Shown piece by piece: positions 53,768-62,397 of a stretch of DNA of 64,000 bases (its first letter is position 1; every line of letters begins with the position of its first letter). Under the pieces are notes generated by a model that was given only the letters and a program-made list of their open reading frames with translations, was not told the DNA's origin and did not search any database. The translations under genes and the position numbers were made by a program. The DNA lies in contig NZ_CP132335.1 in assembly GCF_030758295.1 (NCBI RefSeq), forward strand, positions 1,092,412 through 1,156,411, written 5' to 3'. Origin of the DNA: Pararhizobium sp. IMCC21322 (GTDB taxonomy: Bacteria > Pseudomonadota > Alphaproteobacteria > Rhizobiales > GCA-2746425).

Positions 53768-56545
53768 TCAACTAAGGGTCGGCACTCTTGATCGCCTTGG
53801 TGACAGCATACGCTCAATTTCGCTCGCCCGCTTCCGAGAGTTATCGACATAGAGTTTCGCGGTGTCTCTGTGTCTGGACATGGCAACATACGTTAAGTGA
53901 TGATCCATTTTGCCCGACGACAGCACAAAAGTATCATCAACCGTCGCGCCCTGGCTCTTGTGAATCGTCGTCGCATATCCATGATCGATGGAAGCATATT
54001 GTCTCGGTGAGAATGTCAGGCGGCGCGTCTGGCTTTGGTCATTACCATCAAGCAAGACGGTGAGGTTGTTTTCTTCAAAATTCTCAACAGTACCAAGAGT
54101 GCCGTTCTTAACGCCAAGGTCGGTATTGTTATTCGTGAAGATAATACGATCCCCGACAGCAAAAGCGCGGGGGCCATGATTGGTTTTGAACAGCTTTTCT
54201 TCCGCCAATTCCCCACCGGATTGACGCGCTTTGCGGACAGCCTGATTGAGCGTGTGAACGTCCTTGCGGCGATAAGCCAACGCCAAGCGAGACGCAGACG
54301 CACCCCGCAATTCAAAATCCGCCATGTAATCTTGCATTAGTGCAGTAATGGCATCAGATTTGGTGTCGTACTGCTCTACCGCGCCACGATCCGCATAGGC
54401 TTTAAGGGCAGCACTCGTTTTGTTTTGTGCAAAGTCTCGGGTGGCCTGACGTTGCCAGTCTTCATTCTGACGGCGAATTTCTGTCAGCTCGGCCTTGCCT
54501 ATTTGCTTAAGAACATCACGGAAAGGCGTGCCGGCATTTATGGGTTGCAATTGCTCGGGATCTCCGACCAAGACAAGCTTGGCACCCCGAAGGCGTGTTT
54601 CCTTGATAAATCGTAGCATTTGGCGGGTGCCAACCATTCCGGCTTCATCAATCACCAGCACATCGCCGCGTTGAAGTTGATTGAACCCATTATTCCAGCT
54701 TGTTTCAAATGATGCGAGCGTGCGACTTGCGATACCAGAAGCATCTTGCAGTCCATCGGCGGCCTTGCCGGAGAGCGCCGCGCCAAGAACGCGGTATCCT
54801 TGTTTTGCCCAAGCATCATTGGCGGCTGCAAGCATCGTACTTTTACCGGAACCGGCAAATCCGACAACCGCGCTCAATTGGTTATCTTCGAGCACATGGT
54901 TGATTGCCTGACATTGCTCATCGCTTAAGCTCGCACCCACGGCTTTTTGAAGCTTCGCATTCTGGTGATGAATGGCAGCGTGGATAGCCCGTGACCCAAC
55001 ATTATGAGTTCTTTGTCGTGCCATTGTTTTTGCATGATCGTTTAGCGATGTATGAAGGCGTTCCATCTCCTGCGTTGAATAAATTGGTTTTGGCGTATCG
55101 GAGAGTTTGACCAACTCGCTTGAAGCCAGCACGTCATCACAGGCAATGCGCAACTTGGCCGGGTCATCAATGTACTCTGCCAGCTTTCGCACAATGTCAT
55201 TACGGCTGAACCTGGCTTCCTTATCGGTGATAACATCGAGAATTCGTTCCGGAACGCTTCTGATTTGTTCAGCGCTCCAGATGATGTCCCATTCCTCAGG
55301 CGGGATAAAATATTGTCTTGGATCAAACGCAAGATCGTCGCTGCGTAAAAGCGTTCCGGTATCGCGATAGAATTTCGCCAGTGCGATGGATTGATGATGC
55401 CGCAGAATGTGAATGTCATGCTGCAGAACCTGTCGCTCATTAAGCTGGCGCTCAATCAGTTTTTGCGCCTTTGCCTGATCGCGTAGGTCGCAAGCGTGCG
55501 CCTCTGCTTCAATCTCCTGGCGCAGTGTTTGATAGTGGCCTGACAGCTTAGCCCAAACAGCCTTAATGCCTGTCGGAAGCCCTTCAGAACGCGCTTTGAT
55601 CTCGGCGATGCGCCGGGCTTCATGTTCTTGTCGGAGCGTCTCACGGGCGGCTCTATGGCGAGCAACCATATCAGCGCGCTTGCCCTGCAATTCCAGATGA
55701 CGGCGATCATATGAGGCAATTGCCTCTTCGTGGATTTCTCGCGCCTCGTGGGAAATTTCGTTTGCGACTTTGCGCTTTACATCATCAACCGAGGGCAGAG
55801 TGTCAGGATCACCCAGTTTTGCCCGAACATCTTTTGCTTTGACGCCGACCCATCGCGAGATTGAATAGATTTCACCGCGCCAATCAACCGCCACATGGCC
55901 GCGTCTATCGCCTTTCGCCAAAGTGAATCCGCGCTCGGCCAGAGCATTGGCAAACGCATCTTGCGAGTCCGACACCGCCCAGCAATCGTGAAACAGCTTC
56001 TTGAGAACCCGTACGTCATGTTTCGTGCGCTTGGCTTGTTGCCATTCAGCGCGCTTGAAATTCAGCGGATCACGGTCTTTGTAATTCTCTAACCCAGGTG
56101 GCATTTGCCAATCATGTTCAAGGAAAAGATCACGGGAAATTTCGGTCAGCTTTTCCTTGTAGAGCGACAGATTGATCGCTTTCATCTGATCAATGTTGAT
56201 GCGTGAGAAAACACAATGCACGTGACGACGGCCTTCCTTTTCGTGAAAGACAATCGCGCGGGGCTGCCCCACCAGCCCCAGCTTCTTTTCAATTCTCTCA
56301 ATTGCGTCCTCGAAAACTTTGACGGGGACATTTTTATTGCTTGGAGGATTGAGGCTTATCGAAAACAGATAATTTTTGGCTCTTGTCCCCATGGAAACGG
56401 CCTGAATTTCTTTGAACGCGCCGAACAGATTATTGGAGACAAAACCTCGCAAATCATGGATTTCAACATGATCATTATCCATCGTATTCATAAGATGCCG
56501 AGCCAGGCGCGATCCCCCGGCACGCTCATTTGCTTCGAGGATCAT
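53768..56545 (-). CDS. TraA/MobA-type relaxase-helicase
   Basis: A 925-residue protein. The N-terminal relaxase domain (about 1-260) carries EGRRHVHCVFSRIN with the metal-binding His pair H108 and H110. A middle charged coiled-coil part follows, then a TraI/RecD-like superfamily 1 helicase: Walker A GFAGSGKSTML (about 562), DEAGMVGTRQM (about 630), VGDPEQLQPI and TTIHKSQGATVDD (about 860). It nicks oriT and unwinds the transferred strand. Its start overlaps the MobC stop (ATGA). With the coupling protein at 4.8-6.3 kb it makes a mobilization set. The catalytic Tyr cannot be assigned with certainty. MOB class is not set; MOBQ-like architecture is likely. Confidence 0.9.
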   Translation of the reverse strand: MILEANERAGGSRLARHLMNTMDNDHVEIHDLRGFVSNNLFGAFKEIQAVSMGTRAKNYLFSISLNPPSNKNVPVKVFEDAIERIEKKLGLVGQPRAIVFHEKEGRRHVHCVFSRINIDQMKAINLSLYKEKLTEISRDLFLEHDWQMPPGLENYKDRDPLNFKRAEWQQAKRTKHDVRVLKKLFHDCWAVSDSQDAFANALAERGFTLAKGDRRGHVAVDWRGEIYSISRWVGVKAKDVRAKLGDPDTLPSVDDVKRKVANEISHEAREIHEEAIASYDRRHLELQGKRADMVARHRAARETLRQEHEARRIAEIKARSEGLPTGIKAVWAKLSGHYQTLRQEIEAEAHACDLRDQAKAQKLIERQLNERQVLQHDIHILRHHQSIALAKFYRDTGTLLRSDDLAFDPRQYFIPPEEWDIIWSAEQIRSVPERILDVITDKEARFSRNDIVRKLAEYIDDPAKLRIACDDVLASSELVKLSDTPKPIYSTQEMERLHTSLNDHAKTMARQRTHNVGSRAIHAAIHHQNAKLQKAVGASLSDEQCQAINHVLEDNQLSAVVGFAGSGKSTMLAAANDAWAKQGYRVLGAALSGKAADGLQDASGIASRTLASFETSWNNGFNQLQRGDVLVIDEAGMVGTRQMLRFIKETRLRGAKLVLVGDPEQLQPINAGTPFRDVLKQIGKAELTEIRRQNEDWQRQATRDFAQNKTSAALKAYADRGAVEQYDTKSDAITALMQDYMADFELRGASASRLALAYRRKDVHTLNQAVRKARQSGGELAEEKLFKTNHGPRAFAVGDRIIFTNNNTDLGVKNGTLGTVENFEENNLTVLLDGNDQSQTRRLTFSPRQYASIDHGYATTIHKSQGATVDDTFVLSSGKMDHHLTYVAMSRHRDTAKLYVDNSRKRASEIERMLSPRRSRVPTLS

Positions 56546-56988
56546 TAAGCTGACTCGGTCAACCCAAGCGCATTGATCAGATCGCCGCGCATGGAAACGA
56601 TATGTCCGTAAGCCTCATGGATTTCTTTGGTACATTGTTCATCAACCACCAAGGAGCCGACATTTGCCTGATAGGCGATCTGGTTTAGATTGTTGGCAAT
56701 CCGGGATTGACCGAGCATTCCTAAAACCCGTGCAAGGGCCAACTCATCTTTGACCGGAACACGAGAGCGCACCTTTCGCGGGGCTGTATCATTGCCAAAT
56801 AAGCATTTGCGGATATAGGCGCTCAAAGACATCCCAGCGGCCAAATCCTTTAGCATCGCCCGTTCTTCGTCCGTCAGCCGCAAGGTTATCGGGGAAGGAT
56901 GCCTCTTGGACTGCTTTTGCGATTTGGCGGCCCGTTTAAATGAATTGCGGCGTTCGCTGTCGCTCGCCGAGCTTTCCTGATTTCTCAT
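56545..56988 (-). CDS. mobC: MobC-like relaxosome protein
   Basis: A 147-residue protein with a basic N-terminus and the MobC core: PITLRLTDEERAMLKDLAAG, MSLSAYIRKCLFG and LARVLGMLGQSRIANNLNQIA. MobC proteins help the relaxase open oriT. The gene overlaps the relaxase gene and faces the intergenic region 56989-57121 where oriT would be expected. Confidence 0.88.
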   Translation of the reverse strand: MRNQESSASDSERRNSFKRAAKSQKQSKRHPSPITLRLTDEERAMLKDLAAGMSLSAYIRKCLFGNDTAPRKVRSRVPVKDELALARVLGMLGQSRIANNLNQIAYQANVGSLVVDEQCTKEIHEAYGHIVSMRGDLINALGLTESA

Positions 56989-57121
56989 GGCCTTGGCCCT
57001 TGAAACGGGACTTTAGGCGTGTCTGGGGATAGTTCCTCAAAGCCAATGTTTTCTTGTTTGAGGTGTGTGTTCCAGTCTTCTAATGTCTCAAATAAGGTGT
57101 TCGAAGTTTCTCCTTCGAGGT
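56989..57121. other. Candidate oriT region upstream of mobC
   Basis: The non-coding stretch between mobC and the integrase repeat has two inverted sequences: CCTCAAA (57035-57041) with TTTGAGG (57057-57063), and TCGAAG (57101-57106) with CTTCGA (57113-57118). Relaxase origins often lie upstream of mobC and contain such hairpins. No nick-site consensus was identified. Confidence 0.4.
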
Positions 57122-57201
57122 GCACCATTCACCCTAGGTGAACCCGCAGTAACCCTCTGATTTATAATGGTTTAACCGTTGGAACTCACCCGGAGGGATG
57201 T
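57122..57201. repeat. Left arm of 80-bp perfect inverted repeat
   Basis: Bases 57122-57201 (GCACCATTCACCCTAGG ... GGAGGGATGT) are the exact reverse complement of 58433-58512. The arm contains the ribosome site of the integrase gene. Confidence 0.95.
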
Positions 57202-57205
57202 ACAT

Positions 57206-58378
57206 ATGGATGTACAAAATACACGCCATCTCTATACCAAACGTGGCATCTACTATTTTAGCCGTCGTGTCCCCAGAGACTTGAAGGCACACTACAAGCA
57301 ATCACGAATTTCATTGTCGTTGGGCACAAAGTCCCAAAAAGTCGCTGGGGCAAGGGCAAGGACCCTTGTGGCGAAATTGGATGATGACTGGATTACACTG
57401 CGATGGAGAGCCTCCAGTGATCCGATTCGGCGCTTTCTTGTGGACCACACAGCTCCTAATGTCGCACTCACGTCCGATGCCCCCACTCTTGCAGAAGCAA
57501 TGGATCACTATCTCCAGGCTAAGAGCAAAGGCAGATCAGTAACCTTCCGCCAGGCTGCAGAGCGGTCTGTTGGCTACCTTACTGGACTTCTGGGCGACCG
57601 ACCCATTGATACCTATGCTCGTGCGGATGTGAACCGATTCCGAGATTCATTGTTTGAACGCGGTCTAAGTGCTGCAAGCGTGCGTCGCACCTTCAACAAT
57701 GTACGTGCATTGATCAACTTCGCCGCCCGTGAGCACGGTCTTCCAGAGATCAGGAGTTTCTCCGGGGTTTATCTGGGAGAGGAACAGCATCAGTCTGAAT
57801 CCAAACGCCAAACCATTCCCGTCGATGTCATCACGTCTATTCAAGCTCAGTGTCGGCAGCTTGATGATGAAGCGCGTTGGCTCATTGCGTTGATTAGTGA
57901 CAGCGGGATGCGTTTGAGCGAGGCAGTAGGACTCACGAAGGATGATGTTCATCTCAGCGGCACCCACCCACATCTCACGCTCAAGGCGCACCCATGGCGA
58001 AGACTGAAGACGCGTGGCAGCGAAAGGGTGATACCACTCGTGGGAGCTTCGCTTTGGGCAGCGCAGAGAGCCACATCAACTTCTCAGGGCGATTTCTTGT
58101 TTCCGAAGTACTGCAGCAAGGACGGTTGCAAAGCCAATTCGGCCAGTGGGGCATTGAATAAGTGGCTATCAGCAAGGGTGCCCAAGGGCTGTGTCATCCA
58201 CTCCTTCCGGCACAGTATAAGAGATCGCCTTCGGGCTGTTGAATGTCCATCGGATATGATCGATCGTATTGGCGGTTGGAGCATCGCAAGCATCGGTGAA
58301 GGCTACGGCTCTGGTTACCCAGTTGCAGTGGTTTCCAAATGGATGCTTAAGATTCAGATCAGCGCCAAAACGTTATAG
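57206..58378 (+). CDS. Tyrosine integrase (DUF6538-type) inside an inverted repeat
   Basis: A 390-residue integrase starting MDVQNTRHLYTKRGIYYFSRRVP (DUF6538 N-terminus common in alphaproteobacterial integrases). A SAM-like core-binding domain follows (about 90-180), then the catalytic domain: R236 in MRLSEAVGL, K268 in RLKTRG, H332 and R335 in HSFRHSIRDR, W358 in GGWS and Tyr367 in GEGYGSGY. All six positions are intact (W in place of the second His is common). ATG 57206 with GGAGGG 8 bases upstream is chosen over the TTG frame at 57179. Enclosure in an 80-bp inverted repeat with a tRNA core at one end suggests an att-associated or self-inverting module. Confidence 0.93.
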   Translation: MDVQNTRHLYTKRGIYYFSRRVPRDLKAHYKQSRISLSLGTKSQKVAGARARTLVAKLDDDWITLRWRASSDPIRRFLVDHTAPNVALTSDAPTLAEAMDHYLQAKSKGRSVTFRQAAERSVGYLTGLLGDRPIDTYARADVNRFRDSLFERGLSAASVRRTFNNVRALINFAAREHGLPEIRSFSGVYLGEEQHQSESKRQTIPVDVITSIQAQCRQLDDEARWLIALISDSGMRLSEAVGLTKDDVHLSGTHPHLTLKAHPWRRLKTRGSERVIPLVGASLWAAQRATSTSQGDFLFPKYCSKDGCKANSASGALNKWLSARVPKGCVIHSFRHSIRDRLRAVECPSDMIDRIGGWSIASIGEGYGSGYPVAVVSKWMLKIQISAKTL

Positions 58379-58432
58379 TCTGCATGGCGGTCATGAAACA
58401 GACTGCAATCTCGTGGTTGAGAGCTTGTGGGA

Positions 58433-58512
58433 ACATCCCTCCGGGTGAGTTCCAACGGTTAAACCATTATAAATCAGAGGGTTACTGCGGGTTCACCTAG
58501 GGTGAATGGTGC
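58433..58512. repeat. Right arm of 80-bp perfect inverted repeat
   Basis: Exact reverse complement of 57122-57201. Its outer 8 bases are part of the tRNA-Thr-like core at 58505-58522. Confidence 0.95.
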
Positions 58513-58522
58513 CGCTTATAGG
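58505..58522 (-). other. 18-bp copy of tRNA-Thr 3' end (putative att core)
   Basis: Reading the minus strand gives CCTATAAGCGGCACCATT, identical to 804-821 at the tRNA-Thr 3' end. The bases beyond do not continue the tRNA, so this is a core copy, not a second gene. A match of this length to a tRNA 3' end beside an integrase strongly suggests an attachment site. Confidence 0.8.
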
Positions 58523-59700
58523 GATTGGTTCCCATCACAGGCATCGCAGCGACCCTGACTTCTAATGTAATCAATGACTTAGCAGATAGGCAGTTCGATG
58601 TGAAGGGGCAAGAATGTACATCCGTTTGTACATCCGCCCCATAGGCCTCCCTGAGTGACCTGAAGTTACCCTGGGTGGACTCTTCGGCGGACCGTCGTTG
58701 GTATAGGAACTGCCAGACACCTCGAAGGGGGGGGTACCGGGGGAAACTGGAAACACAGACACATACATTCATGCTCCCACATTTTTTGGTCAAAATGCCC
58801 GCACCCCAAGGTTACACCCTGGTTGCCTCTCAGTCTGCCATTGCTGTCGTCGCATTGAGTCACAGAGAGCCGTTAGTGCTTTCTAGGCAGCTGCCGCCGC
58901 GGAAGTTGAGAACGCTCTCCACAGCCCCATGGTAGGAGTCACAAAGGGCACTCTGGGTACCGAGGGTCTTGCTAGTGAGGAGTGATGTGAATGAAGTACG
59001 ACATACTAGCCCACGGCAACCAGCGCCCCACGGTGTCCTGAAGGAGACCACTGGGTTGCACCAGCAGGGGCACCTGATGGGAAGCCCAAAAGAGGACCCA
59101 CACCCAGCCGCCTAACCAAGACACAAAACAATGGTCATGAACATCAGTCGTGACCGTCGCTCACAGGACGTGTCTCAGGTTGCGTAAGGCATCGGTGTCT
59201 GCCTTCTCCCTCGTCTTCGTATGTGAGGTGGACTGCGATCCGGTTGGACCCAAGGTAACCTTGAGGTGCGTTGCGTCAGCCAGGATAACTGTGAGTTAAA
59301 CCTAGGGGCACCGGGGGAAACCAAACGACCGATATGTACAATCGGGGTCACATATTTTATCTGGAAATGCCCGCCGGAATCATGAGCAGGGAAGCTTCAG
59401 AGTGACTCACAGAGAGGCGTTTCGGTCACCGTAGGGGCAAGGTCATTTGGGCAGCTAAACGGCTCTGAGGGACTCACTGTGTGTGCTGCAAACGATGGAT
59501 GGTCGACGGGAGCACTTGGGGTGGACTAGGGGTGGAGAGCGGAAGCCCGCTGCTTGTACGAAAATGGCAGCAGCGAGGCGGTTTATCCCTTGGCAAAAAG
59601 TATCTCGCTCAAAAACCTAATTAGAGTGACTTCGTCCAAATGCAACTTCCAAACGAATGGAATGCATCTTATGTTGTGCTGGAATAATGTCGGAGCACGT
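58523..59700. other. Gene-poor region with degenerate direct repeats
   Basis: About 1.2 kb without a supported protein gene. An imperfect direct repeat is visible: CCGGGGGAAAC at 58737-58747 and 59311-59321, each followed about 55 bases later by AAATGCCCGC (58793 and 59365) and then by CACAGAGAG (58861 and 59408). The sequence is rich in short CCTGAAGG, GGTACC and GACTCAC-like words. A 16-residue frame with a good ribosome site (58991-59041) is noted but not called. The repeats could be promoters, iterons or phage-type regulatory units. Confidence 0.5.
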
Positions 59701-61311
59701 ATGTCATTCAACCTGAGTTTCCCAGGACAGAACACTGATATTTCAAACCTTAAGCTTGAAGCTGACCAAATGCTCTTTGTGTTGGGCGCGAACGGCACGG
59801 GCAAGTCGAGCATGATGCATCGCTTTGCCACACAAAACGCAAACCATGTAAGGAAAATCGCGGCACACCGTCAAACGTGGATGAGCACAGACGCCCTAGA
59901 TATGACGCCTCAAAATAAGCTTCAAACTGAAGAACAAATCAGAACAAACGATGCTCATAAGAGGTCACGTTATACCGACCGCTTTGCCGCGCAACGTGCG
60001 AGCATGACCGTTTATGATTTGATTGACGCGGAGAACGTTCGCGCCCGGGCAATGCAGACTGCCTACGATGCGGGTAGGATGGATGATGTGGAAGAAGCGG
60101 CAAAAAAAGAAGCCCCAATCACGATCATCAATGAATTGCTTCGGCAATCTAATATCCCAATCACGATCAATATAAGAGCAAATGAACGGGTAATGGCGAG
60201 CAAGGAAGGCGGACCAGAATACAGTGCAGTGGAACTTTCAGACGGTGAGCGTAACGCACTGCTGATTGCGGGGAGCGTACTCACAGCTCCGCCCGGTACT
60301 CTGCTGATTATTGACGAACCGGAGCGGCATCTGCATCGTTCGATCACTGCGCCGCTTTTAAGCCAGCTGTTTGCGCTCCGTTCTGATTGTGGATTCGTTA
60401 TCTCGACGCATGATCACGACCTGCCCCTTGAAGTGCCCGGAGCTCGCACGCTTCTTGTCCGTGCATGTAACTTCGAGGGTCAAAATGCGCAGAGTTGGGA
60501 GGCAGACGAACTACCATTCGATTCTCCAATTGACGACACTCTAAAGCGTGACCTCCTCGGCGCTCGTCGTAAAGTATTATTTGTCGAGGGCACGGAAAGC
60601 AGTTTAGACAAGCCCCTCTACAGCCTAATCTTCCCGATGGTTTCCGTGATTCCTAAAGGCAGTTGTCGCGAAGTCGAGAACTCGGTTGCCGGTAGCCGCG
60701 CGGGAGACGGCTTCCACTGGCTTCGCGCCTACGGGATTGCTGACGGTGACGGCTATGACGAGCAACAGATCGAAAGCAAGCGCCATGGAGGCGTATACGC
60801 TTTGCCCTTCTATTCGGTGGAAGCAATCTACTTTCATCCAGAGGTTATATCAAGGATTGCAGCACGCCAGACAGCCATCTTGGGGGGCAACTCAGCAGCC
60901 TTAGCGCAGAAGGCGATTGAGAGTGGGGTTGCGGGAGTCGCAGGATATACGGATCGTCTCAGCAAGAACGTGGCGAAGAAAGCGGTACGGAAACTGATAA
61001 TGGATCAAATACCAAACGACGACGATCTTTTGGCGGGGCATGAGGTGGAGGTTGTGAACAACGCGCCAAACATCCACGCAACCTGTAAGGCGGAACTCGA
61101 CGCGGCAGTTTCAACAAAAGACTGGGGAGCCATCTTGACCCGTTGCCCTGTCCGAGACTCGCCAGCTCTTGGAAACATCTCAGTAGCATTGCGTTTCCGC
61201 AATATTGAAGATTATGAAAAAGCGGTTCGTCATATGTTGACAGTGGACGCAAACGCACTGGCCTTCGTCAGAAGTCTGTTTGGTAATCTGCCAAGCCAAC
61301 TTGATGGGTAA
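59701..61311 (+). CDS. OLD-like AAA ATPase with C-terminal TOPRIM/DUF4435-like domain
   Basis: A 536-residue protein. The N-terminal ABC-type ATPase has Walker A VLGANGTGKSSMM (about 30), the signature-like ELSDGERNALLIAG (about 180), Walker B TLLIIDEPERHLHRS (about 200) and ISTHDHDL. The C-terminal half has VLFVEGTES and ADGDG with LPFYSVEAIYFHP, as in TOPRIM or DUF4435 nuclease-like domains of OLD-type proteins. Such proteins act in phage defence and DNA processing. ATG 59701 has CGGAG 5-6 bases upstream and gives the expected N-terminus; longer frames start at TTG 59554 or ATG 59662. Confidence 0.8.
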   Translation: MSFNLSFPGQNTDISNLKLEADQMLFVLGANGTGKSSMMHRFATQNANHVRKIAAHRQTWMSTDALDMTPQNKLQTEEQIRTNDAHKRSRYTDRFAAQRASMTVYDLIDAENVRARAMQTAYDAGRMDDVEEAAKKEAPITIINELLRQSNIPITINIRANERVMASKEGGPEYSAVELSDGERNALLIAGSVLTAPPGTLLIIDEPERHLHRSITAPLLSQLFALRSDCGFVISTHDHDLPLEVPGARTLLVRACNFEGQNAQSWEADELPFDSPIDDTLKRDLLGARRKVLFVEGTESSLDKPLYSLIFPMVSVIPKGSCREVENSVAGSRAGDGFHWLRAYGIADGDGYDEQQIESKRHGGVYALPFYSVEAIYFHPEVISRIAARQTAILGGNSAALAQKAIESGVAGVAGYTDRLSKNVAKKAVRKLIMDQIPNDDDLLAGHEVEVVNNAPNIHATCKAELDAAVSTKDWGAILTRCPVRDSPALGNISVALRFRNIEDYEKAVRHMLTVDANALAFVRSLFGNLPSQLDG

Positions 61312-61459
61312 CCATAGTGGCCTACACTTATGGCTTAGCCCTAAATGCCAGATTTACTCAGGCTGTTATCGTTCATGCATCTCGCGGCATAAGTCAACAA
61401 GGACTCACTTTTGCGATTGGCAACACCGCCCGCAAAGGTCAACAACGTGCTCTGATATA

Positions 61460-62035
61460 TTAGTAGATTCCGCTGAAACTTGTTCGAAGCCCCTCGTCCT
61501 CTTGGAGAATCTGATCAATGACAAACAGCGCCGCTAAATAAAGCATGGCGTTTCGATCAGCATCCGGGTCGCCGCTCTTTCCTCCGTGAAACAGGTTGTT
61601 CCGCACACGTCTCATCGCAGCTATTAGCTCTTGAATGGACGAAACTGCACCTGATTTTCTCCAATGCAAATTGCCATAGTTGTCAGCAATCTGTTTCATA
61701 GGTGGGGTTTCGATCAACGGCTCAGCGTCGGCGGCATCTTTAATCTTTTCCCAGAAAGCTAAACCAAGCCTTTCATTAACATAGCGTTCCCAGTGAACCT
61801 CAGCAACTTGCCGTCGACCTGGAGTGCAGAAGCCAATATCTTTCAGTGCGAATTCTAAGCGCATCATAATCTTGAAAAGACGTATGCCGTCATCAAGTAC
61901 CTCTTCAGTTTTTGAATAGTTCACACCTTGTGCGGTCAAAACCAATCCTCCGCTGTCGGTCAAGCGTCTCGACACCATACCTATGTGATAGTGGATTTTG
62001 TAAGGGCTTAATGGGTCGATAATAAAATACTTCAC
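61460..62035 (-). CDS. HEPN-type protein
   Basis: A 191-residue, mainly helical protein. Near the C-terminus RVRNNLFHGGK carries the Rx4H motif of HEPN ribonucleases, followed by a helix (LYLAALFVIDQILQEDEGL). The layout fits the Apea-like/HEPN group. It converges with the ATPase gene, 150 bases away. A paired defence function with the ATPase is possible but the genes are not in one operon. Confidence 0.68.
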   Translation of the reverse strand: MKYFIIDPLSPYKIHYHIGMVSRRLTDSGGLVLTAQGVNYSKTEEVLDDGIRLFKIMMRLEFALKDIGFCTPGRRQVAEVHWERYVNERLGLAFWEKIKDAADAEPLIETPPMKQIADNYGNLHWRKSGAVSSIQELIAAMRRVRNNLFHGGKSGDPDADRNAMLYLAALFVIDQILQEDEGLRTSFSGIY

Positions 62036-62397
62036 ACACCGCCACTGGTGCCCAACTTAGGTTCAAATAACAACATATTCATTGAGAGTCGCTCGGCGTC
62101 CCACGCACGGACGAAAGGCTTCTCTCGAACGGCGTCTTCAGGATGTCCTGTCGGCGGGATTTCTGGAACGTTCTGCCACGTGATTTAGCAAAGAGATTGA
62201 TTCGCCTGTTTGTTGATCTTAAGCGGCTTGATTGAGATATAGAAAATGCTGTTTTTTGAACATTTGGCGTTCAAATAAGATTATCTGGACGTGTCGAAAA
62301 TAGACGTCAGCGGGAGTTAGGCTTCTCAGTTTTCCGTCTGCCAATGGATGCCTCCAGTTTTCACTGGGAGCTATAATGATAGTTTTCAATGTCGTTC
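62036..62397. other. Intergenic region
   Basis: About 360 bases with no supported gene. It contains the promoter side of the HEPN gene and the end of the helicase-like gene. No notable repeat was seen. Confidence 0.4.

Noticed and set aside
819-57121. Direct-orientation right attachment site for the serine recombinase
   Set aside because: No long direct copy of the tRNA end was found. Serine integrase sites share only a few bases, so the right end cannot be placed by eye.
57091-57127. A tRNA-like 3' end left of the integrase repeat (GGTGCACCA)
   Set aside because: The preceding bases do not form a T arm or acceptor stem, so it is only the edge of the inverted repeat beside a small hairpin.
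58991-59041. 16-residue frame with a good GAGGAG site
   Set aside because: Too short to support as a gene without homologues; recorded only as a remark in the gap entry.
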